Positions 36,303 through 44,401 of a stretch of DNA of 64,000 bases are shown one piece after another (within the stretch, counting starts at the first letter, position 1; each line of letters begins with the position of its first letter). Below the pieces are notes generated by a model that saw only the letters and a program-made list of their open reading frames with translations, had not been told where the DNA came from and did no database searches. The DNA is from Parasedimentitalea psychrophila (GTDB lineage: Bacteria > Pseudomonadota > Alphaproteobacteria > Rhodobacterales > Rhodobacteraceae), in contig NZ_CP127247.1 in the NCBI RefSeq assembly GCF_030285785.1, positions 2,503,501-2,567,500 of the forward strand, in the 5' to 3' direction. A program made the position numbers and the translations under genes.

Positions 36303-37118
36303 GAGTGGCATGTGGCGATTGACGTCCTTGTACAGCAGATAGCGGAACCGGCCCGGCCCGCCGGCATAGCAGGCCTGAGGGCAGAAGGCGCGCAGCCACA
36401 TGAAGTCGCCGGCCTCGACCTCGACCCAGTCTTGGTTCAGCTTGTAGACAGCCTTGCCCTCGAGCACGAACAGCCCGTGTTCCATCACATGGGTTTCGAG
36501 AAAGGGAATGACGCCGCCGGGTTCAAAGTTGACCACGGTGACATGCATGTCGTGGCGCATGTCCGCAGGATCCATAAACCGGGTGGTGGACCAGCGGCCT
36601 TCGGTGTCGGGCATCACATTGGGGGCAATGTCCTGTTCGTTGACCACAAAGGCGGCGGGTTTTTGCACCCCGGGGGCCGATTGCCATTGTTTACGGATCC
36701 AGTGGAAGGCGGCGGTGTCGGCGCTGCTGTTGCGGATAGACCAGTCACTGGCAGCGGGGAGATAGGCAAAGCTGCCGGGGGTCAATGTGTGGGCGGCGCC
36801 GTCGATGGTCAGTTGCAGGGTACCTTGGGTGACAAACAGCCCCGCCTGTGCGGTTGCATCGCTTTCTGGTGCGTCTGAGCCACCGCCCGGTTGCAGCTCG
36901 ACGATATACTGCGAGAAGGTCTCGGCGAAACCGCTGAGCGGGCGGGCAATCACCCACATCCGCATGCCGTCCCAGCCGGGCAGGAACGAGGTGACGATGT
37001 CGCGCATGGTGCCTTTGGGGATCACCGCATAGGCATCGGTGAACATCGCCCGGTCGGTCAGCAATTGGTCTTGCCCCGGATGGCCGCCCTGAGGCGTGTG
37101 GTAGCTGGGCTGTGCCAT
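36297..37118 (-). CDS. allE: (S)-ureidoglycine aminohydrolase
   Basis: Releases ammonia from S-ureidoglycine to give S-ureidoglycolate, the substrate of AllA. 273 residues with two cupin domains: the first around HTLTPGSFAYLPA, the second with the metal-site stretch FLETHVMEHGLFVLEGKAVY. ATG 37118 (MAQPSYHT) gives the standard length and follows AAAGGAT; the frame extends far upstream without homology-like sequence. Allantoate amidohydrolase, which makes its substrate, is not in the window. Confidence 0.92.
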   Translation of the reverse strand: MAQPSYHTPQGGHPGQDQLLTDRAMFTDAYAVIPKGTMRDIVTSFLPGWDGMRMWVIARPLSGFAETFSQYIVELQPGGGSDAPESDATAQAGLFVTQGTLQLTIDGAAHTLTPGSFAYLPAASDWSIRNSSADTAAFHWIRKQWQSAPGVQKPAAFVVNEQDIAPNVMPDTEGRWSTTRFMDPADMRHDMHVTVVNFEPGGVIPFLETHVMEHGLFVLEGKAVYKLNQDWVEVEAGDFMWLRAFCPQACYAGGPGRFRYLLYKDVNRHMPLG

Positions 37119-37307
37119 TGGCAGATCCTTTTCTGTGAGTCTGCGGTAACTATGGCCGCGCCGCCGGGTGGGTGAAAGATGGTCTTGGCCAATAGCATTC
37201 TTCGCAATTATTTGAATATCGCGCAGCTGGCTTTGGACAAAACGCGGGGCGCGGTGTATCGCAGAGGCAGAGCTGCCGTGGTGGCATTGTATTTCCGAGG
37301 GTCCAAT

Positions 37308-37655
37308 ATGAGAAAAATTCTGAGCGCCTGTGCCATTCTGGTTGCCATGAGCGGCGTTGCCGAGGCCAAACCGCTGTCGCGGATGCTGGCTGACTCGGGG
37401 TTGAGCAGCGAAGATTTTGACATGATGGGGCAGTATGCTGGCGGGTTGTATGAGCGCGGCGCGCCCAGGGTGGGGGCAGTGGCGCAGTGGTCCAATGACA
37501 GCAGTGGCGCTTCGGGCAAGGTGACATTGGATGCGATCAGCGGCAATTGCGTGTCGCTGCGCCACGTGGCAATGGCGGCTGGCAAGGACAAGCCGGTGCT
37601 GATCCATGTGCGGCGCTGCAAGAACGCCGATGGTCTCTGGCTGCTGCAGCCCTGA
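37308..37655 (+). CDS. Small secreted protein of unknown function
   Basis: 115 residues: a signal peptide (MRKILSACAILVAMSGVAEA), then a mature domain. Its C-terminal half (GKVTLDAISGNCVSLRHVAM, then RRCKNADGLWLLQP) resembles the Cys-containing end of RT0821/17-kDa surface-antigen-like proteins, but the match is weak. ATG 37308 follows a GAGGG at 37297-37301. Divergent from allE, convergent with the IclR gene. Confidence 0.65.
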   Translation: MRKILSACAILVAMSGVAEAKPLSRMLADSGLSSEDFDMMGQYAGGLYERGAPRVGAVAQWSNDSSGASGKVTLDAISGNCVSLRHVAMAAGKDKPVLIHVRRCKNADGLWLLQP

Positions 37656-37758
37656 TGGGCCGCAGCCCGAGCCGCAGCTGCAGCTGATCTAGCGTGGCTT
37701 CGAGGGGTGAAGCCTAGCCAGGGCCCTGGGCAGAGCTATGTGACTACAGGTCAGGCGG

Positions 37759-38535
37759 TTACAGCCCGACGACGGCTTTTGTCTGGCGCAGTTCGGCGGC
37801 GCATAACTGGAGCTCACGCAGGATTTTCTCTGGTCGGTGTTGGTCGCCCAAGCCGCGCGGCGCCGAGCTGCCGACAACCACTGGCGTGTCACCGGGGCGC
37901 GACACCACAACCGCATAGCCAATGATCCCCGATTCAAATTCGCTGTCGGTGACAACCAGCCCATCCTGACGGGCCTGATCAATCCGTTCAATGATGGTGG
38001 CATGGTCCTGAATCGACAGATCTGTGTGGCCGGGGCTGGGGTCTTTTTTGACCAGAGCCGCAGCCTGCTCGGACGGCAGGCAGGCCATCAGCATTCGGCC
38101 CAGACTGGTGTGGATCAGCGGGATGCGGGCGCCGGCCGTAAAACCATAGGTCACTGGGCTGTGACCCACGGTAGACTGGGCTAGCAGCAGCACCTGCTCG
38201 TTGTCCAGCATGGCCAGGGTGATTTCGGCGCCGAGGCTGCTGGCGCGGTGATCCAGCACCGGCTGGACCCGCAGGCCAAATTGATTGGCCTGCAAAAATC
38301 CGCCGGCCAGTTCCAGCACTCTGGGTGTCAGCGATAACATCCGCCCGTCCTGACGCAGATAGCCGGCCTGTACCAGGGTCAGGGCGCCACGCCGTGCGGT
38401 GGCCCGATCCTGACCTGTTCGGCGGGCGATCTCGGCCAGGCTCATGCTTGGGCTGGCGGCGTCAAAAACGGCCAATACAGCCAAGCCTTTGGCAAAGCTG
38501 GATGAAATATTTCGATCTTGGCCGTTGTTTGACAT
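37759..38535 (-). CDS. IclR family transcriptional regulator
   Basis: 258 residues. N-terminal winged helix (SSFAKGLAVLAVFDAASPSM, then LAEIARRTGQDRATARR) and a C-terminal GAF-like ligand domain (TAGARIPLIHTSLGRMLMA). ATG start at 38535; the upstream frame extension is a shadow of the divergent Rieske gene. Two dyads in the 153-bp divergent promoter (38610-38643) are of IclR/PcaU type, so it very likely controls the Rieske/ligase genes and itself. Ligand unknown, probably the pathway substrate. Confidence 0.93.
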   Translation of the reverse strand: MSNNGQDRNISSSFAKGLAVLAVFDAASPSMSLAEIARRTGQDRATARRGALTLVQAGYLRQDGRMLSLTPRVLELAGGFLQANQFGLRVQPVLDHRASSLGAEITLAMLDNEQVLLLAQSTVGHSPVTYGFTAGARIPLIHTSLGRMLMACLPSEQAAALVKKDPSPGHTDLSIQDHATIIERIDQARQDGLVVTDSEFESGIIGYAVVVSRPGDTPVVVGSSAPRGLGDQHRPEKILRELQLCAAELRQTKAVVGL

Positions 38536-38609
38536 CAGTGTCCCCGTAACTTTCCCCGTAAAAAACGCCCGACCATGCTTGACAGCCTTGCAATGCTCTT
38601 GCAGTTTGA

Positions 38610-38643
38610 TCGTAAGGTACGACCAATAGTTCGCCATACGAAC
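38610..38643. promoter_or_regulatory. Two candidate IclR operators: TCGTA-AGG-TACGA and GTTCG-CCATA-CGAAC
   Basis: Perfect 5-bp dyads at 38610-38622 and 38629-38643, separated by six bases, between the divergent IclR and Rieske genes. GTTCGnnnnnCG is the half-site pattern known for PcaU/PobR-type IclR proteins. The match is by recall and needs binding data. Confidence 0.6.
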
Positions 38644-38688
38644 AACGTCAAGCCAGCATTTTCGACTTGCCAGCGAACAGGGGTAGCC

Positions 38689-40005
38689 ATGATCAGCCAG
38701 GAAATGAATGATAGTCTCACCCGGGTGGGACCAGGAAGCGACGCCGGAGAGGTGTTGCGCCGTTACTGGCAGCCCGCGGCATTGCTGGACGAGCTGGAAC
38801 AGGGCCGCCCGGTGGTGCCGGTGAGGCTGCTGGGCGAAGATCTGGTGTTGTTCCGCGATAGTGAGGGCGAACTGGGGCTGATCGGCCGTCACTGCCCCCA
38901 TCGCGGCGCTGATATGTGTTTCGGCCGACTTGAAGACAACGGGCTGCGCTGTCCGTTTCATGGCTGGCATTTTGATCGCAACGGCCAGTGCGTTGAGCAA
39001 CCGGGAGAGCCCGAAGGCAGCCGCATGCACGAGAAGATCAAATCGGTGTCTTATCCGGTGGTTGAGAAGAACGGCATTGTCTGGGCCTATATGGGACCGG
39101 GAGAGCCGCCGGCTTTCCCAAATTTCGACTGTTTTCGCGCCCCCAGCAGCCATGTGTTTGCCTTCAAGGGCCTGTGGAAATGCAACTGGCTGCAGGCCTT
39201 GGAGGTTGGCATCGACCCGGCGCATGCCTCGTTTCTGCACCGATTCCTGCAAGACGAAGACAGCGCTGACAGTTATGGCAAGCAGTTTCGCGACACGGCG
39301 GCGGATAGCGGCATTCCGATCACCAAGGTGCTGCGCGACTATCCGCGCCCGGATATCAGTGTTGACGAGACCGACTATGGTCTGCGGCTGACCGCGCTGC
39401 GTCACCTGGACAATGGCCAGACCCATGTGCGTGTCACCAACCAGATCTTCCCTGAAGCGATTAGTATTCCGATGTCGCGTGAGATGATCATCACCCAGTG
39501 GCATGTGCCGATCGACGACGAAAATTGCTATTGGTATTCGATGTTCACCAGCTACACCGATCCGGTCGACAAAGACCTGATGCGGCAACAGCGGTTAAAG
39601 GAACACCGGCTGCCCGACTATGCACCCCTGAAAGATGCCTCGAACAATTACGGCTATGATGCGGCTGAGCAGGCAACCGAGACCTATACTGGCATGGGGC
39701 TGGATATCAACGTCCACGACCAGTGGGCGGTGGAGAGCCTGGGGGCGATACAGGATCGCACGCAGGAGCATCTTGGCAAGACGGATATCGCCATTATTCG
39801 CTATCGTCGAATGCTGCGCGCAGCCATTGCGGCGGTCAAAGAGGGCCGCTATCAGGACCTGCCGATGCAGAAGGGTCTGGACCTCACCACCCTGTTTGGC
39901 CCAGTGTCCAATGATGCGATTGCCAAAGACGGCGACTGGAGCAAGGCCACGGCCGTGGCGGATGCGGCACGCCGTGCGGCTTGCCCCTGGGACGCCACTG
40001 TCTAA
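38689..40005 (+). CDS. Aromatic ring-hydroxylating (Rieske) oxygenase, alpha subunit
   Basis: 438-residue oxygenase of the phthalate-dioxygenase-like class. The Rieske [2Fe-2S] ligands are in RHCPHRGA and RCPFHGW (about residues 65-90). The mononuclear iron site is GIDPAHASFLHRFL, giving the usual His-His-Asp arrangement. Start ATG 38689 (MISQEMND); ATG 38704 is possible. Reductase and ferredoxin partners are absent from the window. The ligase gene follows after 25 bp on the same strand, so an operon is likely. Substrate unknown; the pairing recalls aniline-type systems, where a glutamine-synthetase-like ligase modifies the amine before dioxygenation. Confidence 0.9.
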   Translation: MISQEMNDSLTRVGPGSDAGEVLRRYWQPAALLDELEQGRPVVPVRLLGEDLVLFRDSEGELGLIGRHCPHRGADMCFGRLEDNGLRCPFHGWHFDRNGQCVEQPGEPEGSRMHEKIKSVSYPVVEKNGIVWAYMGPGEPPAFPNFDCFRAPSSHVFAFKGLWKCNWLQALEVGIDPAHASFLHRFLQDEDSADSYGKQFRDTAADSGIPITKVLRDYPRPDISVDETDYGLRLTALRHLDNGQTHVRVTNQIFPEAISIPMSREMIITQWHVPIDDENCYWYSMFTSYTDPVDKDLMRQQRLKEHRLPDYAPLKDASNNYGYDAAEQATETYTGMGLDINVHDQWAVESLGAIQDRTQEHLGKTDIAIIRYRRMLRAAIAAVKEGRYQDLPMQKGLDLTTLFGPVSNDAIAKDGDWSKATAVADAARRAACPWDATV

Positions 40006-40030
40006 GCCAACCTAACGCTGGGAGCGCAGC

Positions 40031-41494
40031 ATGCGTGATGATTTTAGGGCTGGGAAACTGGCCCAGATGGGGCTGTTGTCTGACGATGACCGGGCCAAGG
40101 CGGCAGATCTTGTGGCGCAGGTGCGGTCCGAGGGTATTGAAACCGTGCGGGTGCTGTTTGTCGATCAGCACGGCATTCTGCGCGGTAAAACCATTGTCGC
40201 CAGCGCCTTTGACTCGGTGTTTGGCGCCGGGCTGGCGGTGCCCTCGACCCTGTTGCTGAAAGACACCTCGCACCGCACCGCCTTTGATGTGTGGTCCCCC
40301 GCCAGTGCCAGTTCCAGTGCCTGTGACGCCGGGCCGATGCAGGGGGCCGGCGATGTGCTGCTGGTGCCCTGTCCCGATACCTTTCGGGTGCTGCCCTGGT
40401 CACCGCATTCGGCCTGGATCTTTTGTGACGTGGTGTTTCGCAATGGCCGCCCGGTGCCGTTCGGCTCGCGGCATGTGCTGCGCTCGGCGATGGACCAGCT
40501 GGCCGATCAGGGCATGGCAGCGGTGATCGGGCTGGAGGTTGAATTTCACATCTTCGAGCGCCTTGACAGTGCCCGGGGGCATCAGCAGTCCGGCATGCCG
40601 GGCACCCCGGTTGAGACCCGCAATCTGGCGCAGGGCTATCAGTTTCTGACCGAGGCCCGCTATGGCGAGCTGGAGGCGATACTCGACACCCTGCGGCGCG
40701 CGGCGCAGGGGCTGGGGCTGGCGGTGCGCTCGGTTGAGGTGGAGATGGGCCCCAGTCAGGTTGAATTTACCTTTGACCCGGCGGATCCGATGACCCAGGC
40801 CGACGCCATGGTGATGTTTCGCAGCATGGTCAAACAGGTCTGCGCGGCGCAGGGGCTGCATGCCAGTTTCATGGCCAAGCCGCGGCTGGAAAACACCTGT
40901 GCCAATGGCTGGCACATCCATCAGTCGTTGCTGGATCTGACCACTGGCCGCAACCTGTTCATGCCGGACGAGGGCGGCGGGCTGACGCCGCAGGCCAGCG
41001 GCTGGATCGCCGGGTTGCTGAAGCACGCCGCCGCCGCCTCGGTGCTGATTGCGCCCAGTGTGAACAGCTACAAACGCTATCTGCCGTTCCAGCTGGCGCC
41101 AAACCGGATCCAGTGGGGACAGGACAACCGTGGTGCGATGCTGCGGGCGCTGCTGCAAGAGGGCGATCCTGCCAGCCGGATCGAGAACCGGGCACCGGAT
41201 ACCTCGGCCAATCCCTATTATGCGCTTGCTGCGCAGCTGATTGCCGGCGCCGAGGGCATTGCCAATGGCCGTGTCGCACCGGCCCCCACATTGTCGCCTT
41301 ATGAGGGGAGCGATCTGCAACTGCCGCGCTCATTGGGGGATGCGCTGCAGGCATTTGAGGGCTCAAAGCTGTTCCGCCAGTCGCTGGGGGATGAGTTCGC
41401 CGACTATCTGCTGCATCTCAAACACTTTGAGTGGAACCGCTATCTGAACACCGTCAGTGAGTGGGAGCAGGCGGAATATTTCAACCTTTATTGA
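40031..41494 (+). CDS. Glutamine-synthetase-like gamma-glutamyl ligase
   Basis: 487 residues. The glutamine-synthetase fold is recognisable by VEVEMGPSQVEFTF (metal glutamates), CANGWHIHQSL (His loop), NSYKRYLPFQLAP and ENRAPDTSANPYYALA. The canonical NRSA-type loop reads NRGA, and the N terminus VDQHGILRGKTI is PuuA-like. It is more likely a ligase for an organic amine than ammonia-assimilating GlnA. It sits 25 bp after the Rieske gene, ATG start with GGGAGCGCAGC upstream. No glnB or ntr genes nearby. Confidence 0.85.
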   Translation: MRDDFRAGKLAQMGLLSDDDRAKAADLVAQVRSEGIETVRVLFVDQHGILRGKTIVASAFDSVFGAGLAVPSTLLLKDTSHRTAFDVWSPASASSSACDAGPMQGAGDVLLVPCPDTFRVLPWSPHSAWIFCDVVFRNGRPVPFGSRHVLRSAMDQLADQGMAAVIGLEVEFHIFERLDSARGHQQSGMPGTPVETRNLAQGYQFLTEARYGELEAILDTLRRAAQGLGLAVRSVEVEMGPSQVEFTFDPADPMTQADAMVMFRSMVKQVCAAQGLHASFMAKPRLENTCANGWHIHQSLLDLTTGRNLFMPDEGGGLTPQASGWIAGLLKHAAAASVLIAPSVNSYKRYLPFQLAPNRIQWGQDNRGAMLRALLQEGDPASRIENRAPDTSANPYYALAAQLIAGAEGIANGRVAPAPTLSPYEGSDLQLPRSLGDALQAFEGSKLFRQSLGDEFADYLLHLKHFEWNRYLNTVSEWEQAEYFNLY

Positions 41495-41597
41495 GGGTGG
41501 GGTGCCGCGCGCTCGCGACGTTTGCGGCTTGATCGGGGGCGGCGCGATTGATAGCCTGTCGCAAAAGTAAAATCCTTGGGTCAAAGGGAAACCAAAG

Positions 41598-41957
41598 ATG
41601 AAATTCACTGAAGAACATGAATGGCTGCTGCCTGAAGGCGATCTGATTATCGTTGGCATCACCGCGCATGCCGCCGAGCAACTGGGCGATGTTGTGTTTC
41701 TCGAATTGCCGGAGGCCGGCATGGAAGTGACCAAGGACGAAGAGGTTGTGGTGATTGAATCGGTCAAGGCCGCTTCGGACATCCTGTCGCCGCTGGACGG
41801 CGAGATTGTTGAGGTCAATGAGAGCCTGGCTGACACACCGGGACTGGTCAACGAGGATGCCCAGGGCGGTGCCTGGTTCTTCAAGATCAAAGCCTCGGAT
41901 CTGTCGGTGATGGATGATTATATGGACGAGGCCGAGTACCAGAAGTTTATCGGCTGA
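41598..41957 (+). CDS. gcvH: Glycine cleavage system H protein
   Basis: Lipoyl carrier that shuttles the aminomethyl group between GcvP and GcvT. 119 residues, usual length, with lipoyl Lys57 in ESVKAASDI and the conserved start FTEEHEWL. It normally sits between gcvT and gcvP. Neither is here: a glutamine-synthetase-like gene lies 103 bp upstream and a transposase remnant about 100 bp downstream. It has its own AAAGGGAAACC ribosome site. I saw no glycine riboswitch upstream. It may be a stray or displaced copy, or may serve the neighbouring pathway. Confidence 0.93.
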   Translation: MKFTEEHEWLLPEGDLIIVGITAHAAEQLGDVVFLELPEAGMEVTKDEEVVVIESVKAASDILSPLDGEIVEVNESLADTPGLVNEDAQGGAWFFKIKASDLSVMDDYMDEAEYQKFIG

Positions 41958-41999
41958 GCCGTCGGCGGGTCCTCAGGCGGATCAGGGTTAAAGAATGGA

Positions 42000-42021
42000 G
42001 GCGGGCCCAAGCGGGCCCGCC
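42000..42021 (+). terminator. Hairpin after gcvH
   Basis: GGCGGGCCC-AAGC-GGGCCCGCC, a perfect 9-bp stem 42 bases after the gcvH stop, followed by GCTGTGTTT. Probable terminator, and the last piece of native-looking sequence before the island. Confidence 0.7.
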
Positions 42022-42052
42022 GCTGTGTTTATGGCCGCTTTGCCTCTGGCGG

Positions 42053-42245
42053 GGCTCTGTTGCACAACTCAGCCTGAAGGCGTGCCGCCCCTTTCCCCGG
42101 ACGGAGTTATCCTACGGGATGGGTTTGGGGAATGCCAAGCGCGGTGAAGCCGTTGAGCATGGCGGCCCGAACTTGTAGCTCGGAGACCTGGCGATTGAAC
42201 TCCCGCGCCATAATGCCCTCGCCCAGCAGTTTGACACAGCGCATT
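42053..42245 (-). mobile_element. Remnant of a DDE transposase (IS5-like), 3' end with terminal inverted repeat
   Basis: GGCTCTGTTGCACAA (42053-42067) is a typical IS terminal repeat. On the minus strand, 42245-42107 encodes the last about 46 residues of a transposase (CVKLLGEGIMAREFNRQVSE, then LQVRAAMLNGFTALGIP) up to TAA. The rest of the element is missing; the frame breaks into the efflux pseudogene. Left edge of the island. The IS5 assignment is from recall. Confidence 0.7.
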
Positions 42246-42260
42246 CACTGCCCGGCAGGG

Positions 42261-43032
42261 TTATGCGAAGCATGATCCCGAGAGGGTTGTCTCGACGAGG
42301 CTTCTGCGATGATAGCCACTCAATCTTCGCCAAATGGCCCGCCCGAGGTATTTGGCAGCTCTCAGGATTTCATTGCGTACTTCCTGAACGGCAAGCACAA
42401 CGTCCTTTTCCCATTCGGCAGGCCTTTCTTCTGCAATACCAAGAGATGCTTTCAGGCGCCCTTTTCGAACGGGGCGGTCAAAAATGGGCAGATCAAATCC
42501 AACACGAAAGACCCCCGCGTTTACGGCTGGGCCGGTTGAATTTCCGTTCAAAGCGATTTTGCCGGTCAGCACGATACCTGGGTAGAGTTCGGCCTTCGTG
42601 GCTCCGACACCCGCCAGGGCGCTCTCTAAGCGTTTTTCCGCGCGTTTGATGTCAGGTCGGTTTCGGATGAGATCTGCGGGAACTCCAGTTTGGTTGCTGA
42701 TTTTACCTTCGCCCACGCGAACAGCACCGATAATCGGGTAACCAGAAGCCGCTGACAGGCCATCTGCTTGCTTGATCCGTGCCACAGCACGTCGAATGTC
42801 GAGATTCTGGCTAAGTCCAACATCGACGAGTCTATCAAGCACAGGATCCTGAAACGCAGACCACCATTTGGCATCCGTAACTGTGACGGTTGGAGATACC
42901 CGCATACCATCATACTGGTCTGCAATCTGCAATCTGCATGTTCGGCTTTGTGAACTCAGGGCCCACTGCGCACTCCGGTACAAGAAATGCCAGGGAACCA
43001 ACTGCGAAGTCTCTTCGTTTCATTGCGGTCAT
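42261..43032 (-). pseudogene. Broken NodT/TolC-type outer-membrane efflux lipoprotein gene
   Basis: Family hallmarks remain: start MKRRDFAVGSLAFLVPECAV, KWWSAFQDPVLDRLVDVGLS, GVPADLIRNRPDIKRAEKRL and AELYPGIVLTGKIALN. Three lesions are visible. (1) A 7-bp tandem duplication (TGCAATC repeated at 42921-42934) shifts the frame between MQIAD and QYDGMRV. (2) Roughly 100 or more residues are missing between SGYPIIG and AVRVGEGK. (3) The C terminus is lost after VQEVRNEI where the transposase remnant begins. No RND pump genes nearby. Confidence 0.8.
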
Positions 43033-43174
43033 CACAGGTTGAACCTTAGACTCAGGCCAAAAGAAGGTAGATCGTCGGCGTTACAGCCAGAGCCTTTAAG
43101 GCATTGCACACCAGCGTCAGTGCGTTCGGGTGGAGCCCGCAACGGTGACAAGGCGCAGATTATTTCCAGCATTC

Positions 43175-44401
43175 TCAAAAGATCATCCTGACCCTTAGCC
43201 CAAGCAACGTGATGCTCGACTGGGCAGGGTTCAAAAGTGGGTTGTCGATGAATTGCAGCGAGGGCGTGACCTGCAGCCCGGGTGAGATGGAAAACCGATA
43301 GAACATTTCCAGTGTCGCCTGACTGCCTGGGAGGCCATTTGCCTCGGCCCAGTTCAGACCGGCACCAGCCAAATCTGTGTTGCGAGCATAATATCCGACG
43401 CCAGCAGACACTGACCGGTCATAAAGCGCCGCTGTTCCTTTGGACGCACCGGCGCGCAGGAAGGGCATCCATTTGTTGTCAATAAACCAGGCGGCCGAAA
43501 AGGACGCGCCGTAATCCTCAGCCCGACTGCCGTCTGTTGCCGCATCTCCATGCCAGAGCGTCAGGTGGACATTGTCGAAATACAGCCGGTCAAAGCCACT
43601 TGTGTAGCCGATTTCCACAGACTTGAAGAGATCCCCATCCGAGAACACATCCAGGTCAGGGTGGGCCGGGTCAGCGTTGGCATCAGCAAGGCTGGCAACT
43701 GCATAGAAGTTCGACCCGAGCTTCGCCCCCGCCGCGACCCCAAGTCCCTGATTTGGGGCATTGATGGTTGGGTTGGTGTTGAAGGCAAGGTTCTGAAAAC
43801 CGCTGTAGGGGCTGACCAGCCCATAGGTATCGACAAAGTCGGTCACGTCGATCTGACCGGCCTGAAACGTCCAAGATCCGTCGACGGCGCGTTGAGTCCA
43901 GTAGAGGTTGGTCAGCAGAGTGCCATTATCGTTAAAGGCCGTTCCGGTGATTGACAATGCCCCGCCATCAAGCCCGAAGAACTGCGGAGCCACTGCGCCG
44001 TAAGCATGGCGGTTTTCAATCTTGAAAGTCAGCGATCCGTTTTCCGTGGCCTGCCAGCTGCCATAGATCCGTGCAATCCCGCCGCTGGCCTGACCTTGCC
44101 CTATGTCAGCATTCGATGACTGGCCGAGTGCAAGGTAGTCGAAGTTGAACCTAAACCCGTGATCGGTCGCCAAGCGATCCTTCCAGGCAAAATACTCAGG
44201 CGCGATGTTGCGTGGAAAGTTGGAGCGGAAACGCGGGTCAGTCAAGCCGTCGCCGGGATCAAGGTCCGCCTGGACGGAAGACGGGCCACCAAGGCCCTGA
44301 GCTGAAAGATTTGATGGGGCCAGTGAAGCTACAATGAGAAGAAACCCGGCAAGCATGCCGGTTGCTTCACCCATAAAAGTAAGCCTTGGGAACACGGTCA
44401 T
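43175..44401 (-). CDS. OprB-like carbohydrate-selective porin
   Basis: 408 residues: an N-terminal signal (hydrophobic 15-33, ending about NLSAQG), then alternating beta-strand sequence ending in the outer-membrane C-terminal Phe (LLGLRVRMIF). Stretches such as GSWTFQAGQIDVTDFVDTYG and WHGDAATDGSRAEDYGASFS fit the OprB/carbohydrate porin family. Starts at 44401 overlapping the phosphoesterase gene by 4 bp (ATGA), so the pair is co-translated. It could let the substrate of the two upstream exported hydrolases enter the periplasm. Confidence 0.8.
   Translation of the reverse strand: MTVFPRLTFMGEATGMLAGFLLIVASLAPSNLSAQGLGGPSSVQADLDPGDGLTDPRFRSNFPRNIAPEYFAWKDRLATDHGFRFNFDYLALGQSSNADIGQGQASGGIARIYGSWQATENGSLTFKIENRHAYGAVAPQFFGLDGGALSITGTAFNDNGTLLTNLYWTQRAVDGSWTFQAGQIDVTDFVDTYGLVSPYSGFQNLAFNTNPTINAPNQGLGVAAGAKLGSNFYAVASLADANADPAHPDLDVFSDGDLFKSVEIGYTSGFDRLYFDNVHLTLWHGDAATDGSRAEDYGASFSAAWFIDNKWMPFLRAGASKGTAALYDRSVSAGVGYYARNTDLAGAGLNWAEANGLPGSQATLEMFYRFSISPGLQVTPSLQFIDNPLLNPAQSSITLLGLRVRMIF

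Noticed and set aside
41495-41597. Glycine riboswitch upstream of gcvH
   Set aside because: The interval is only 103 bp and I could not find the paired glycine-aptamer stems.
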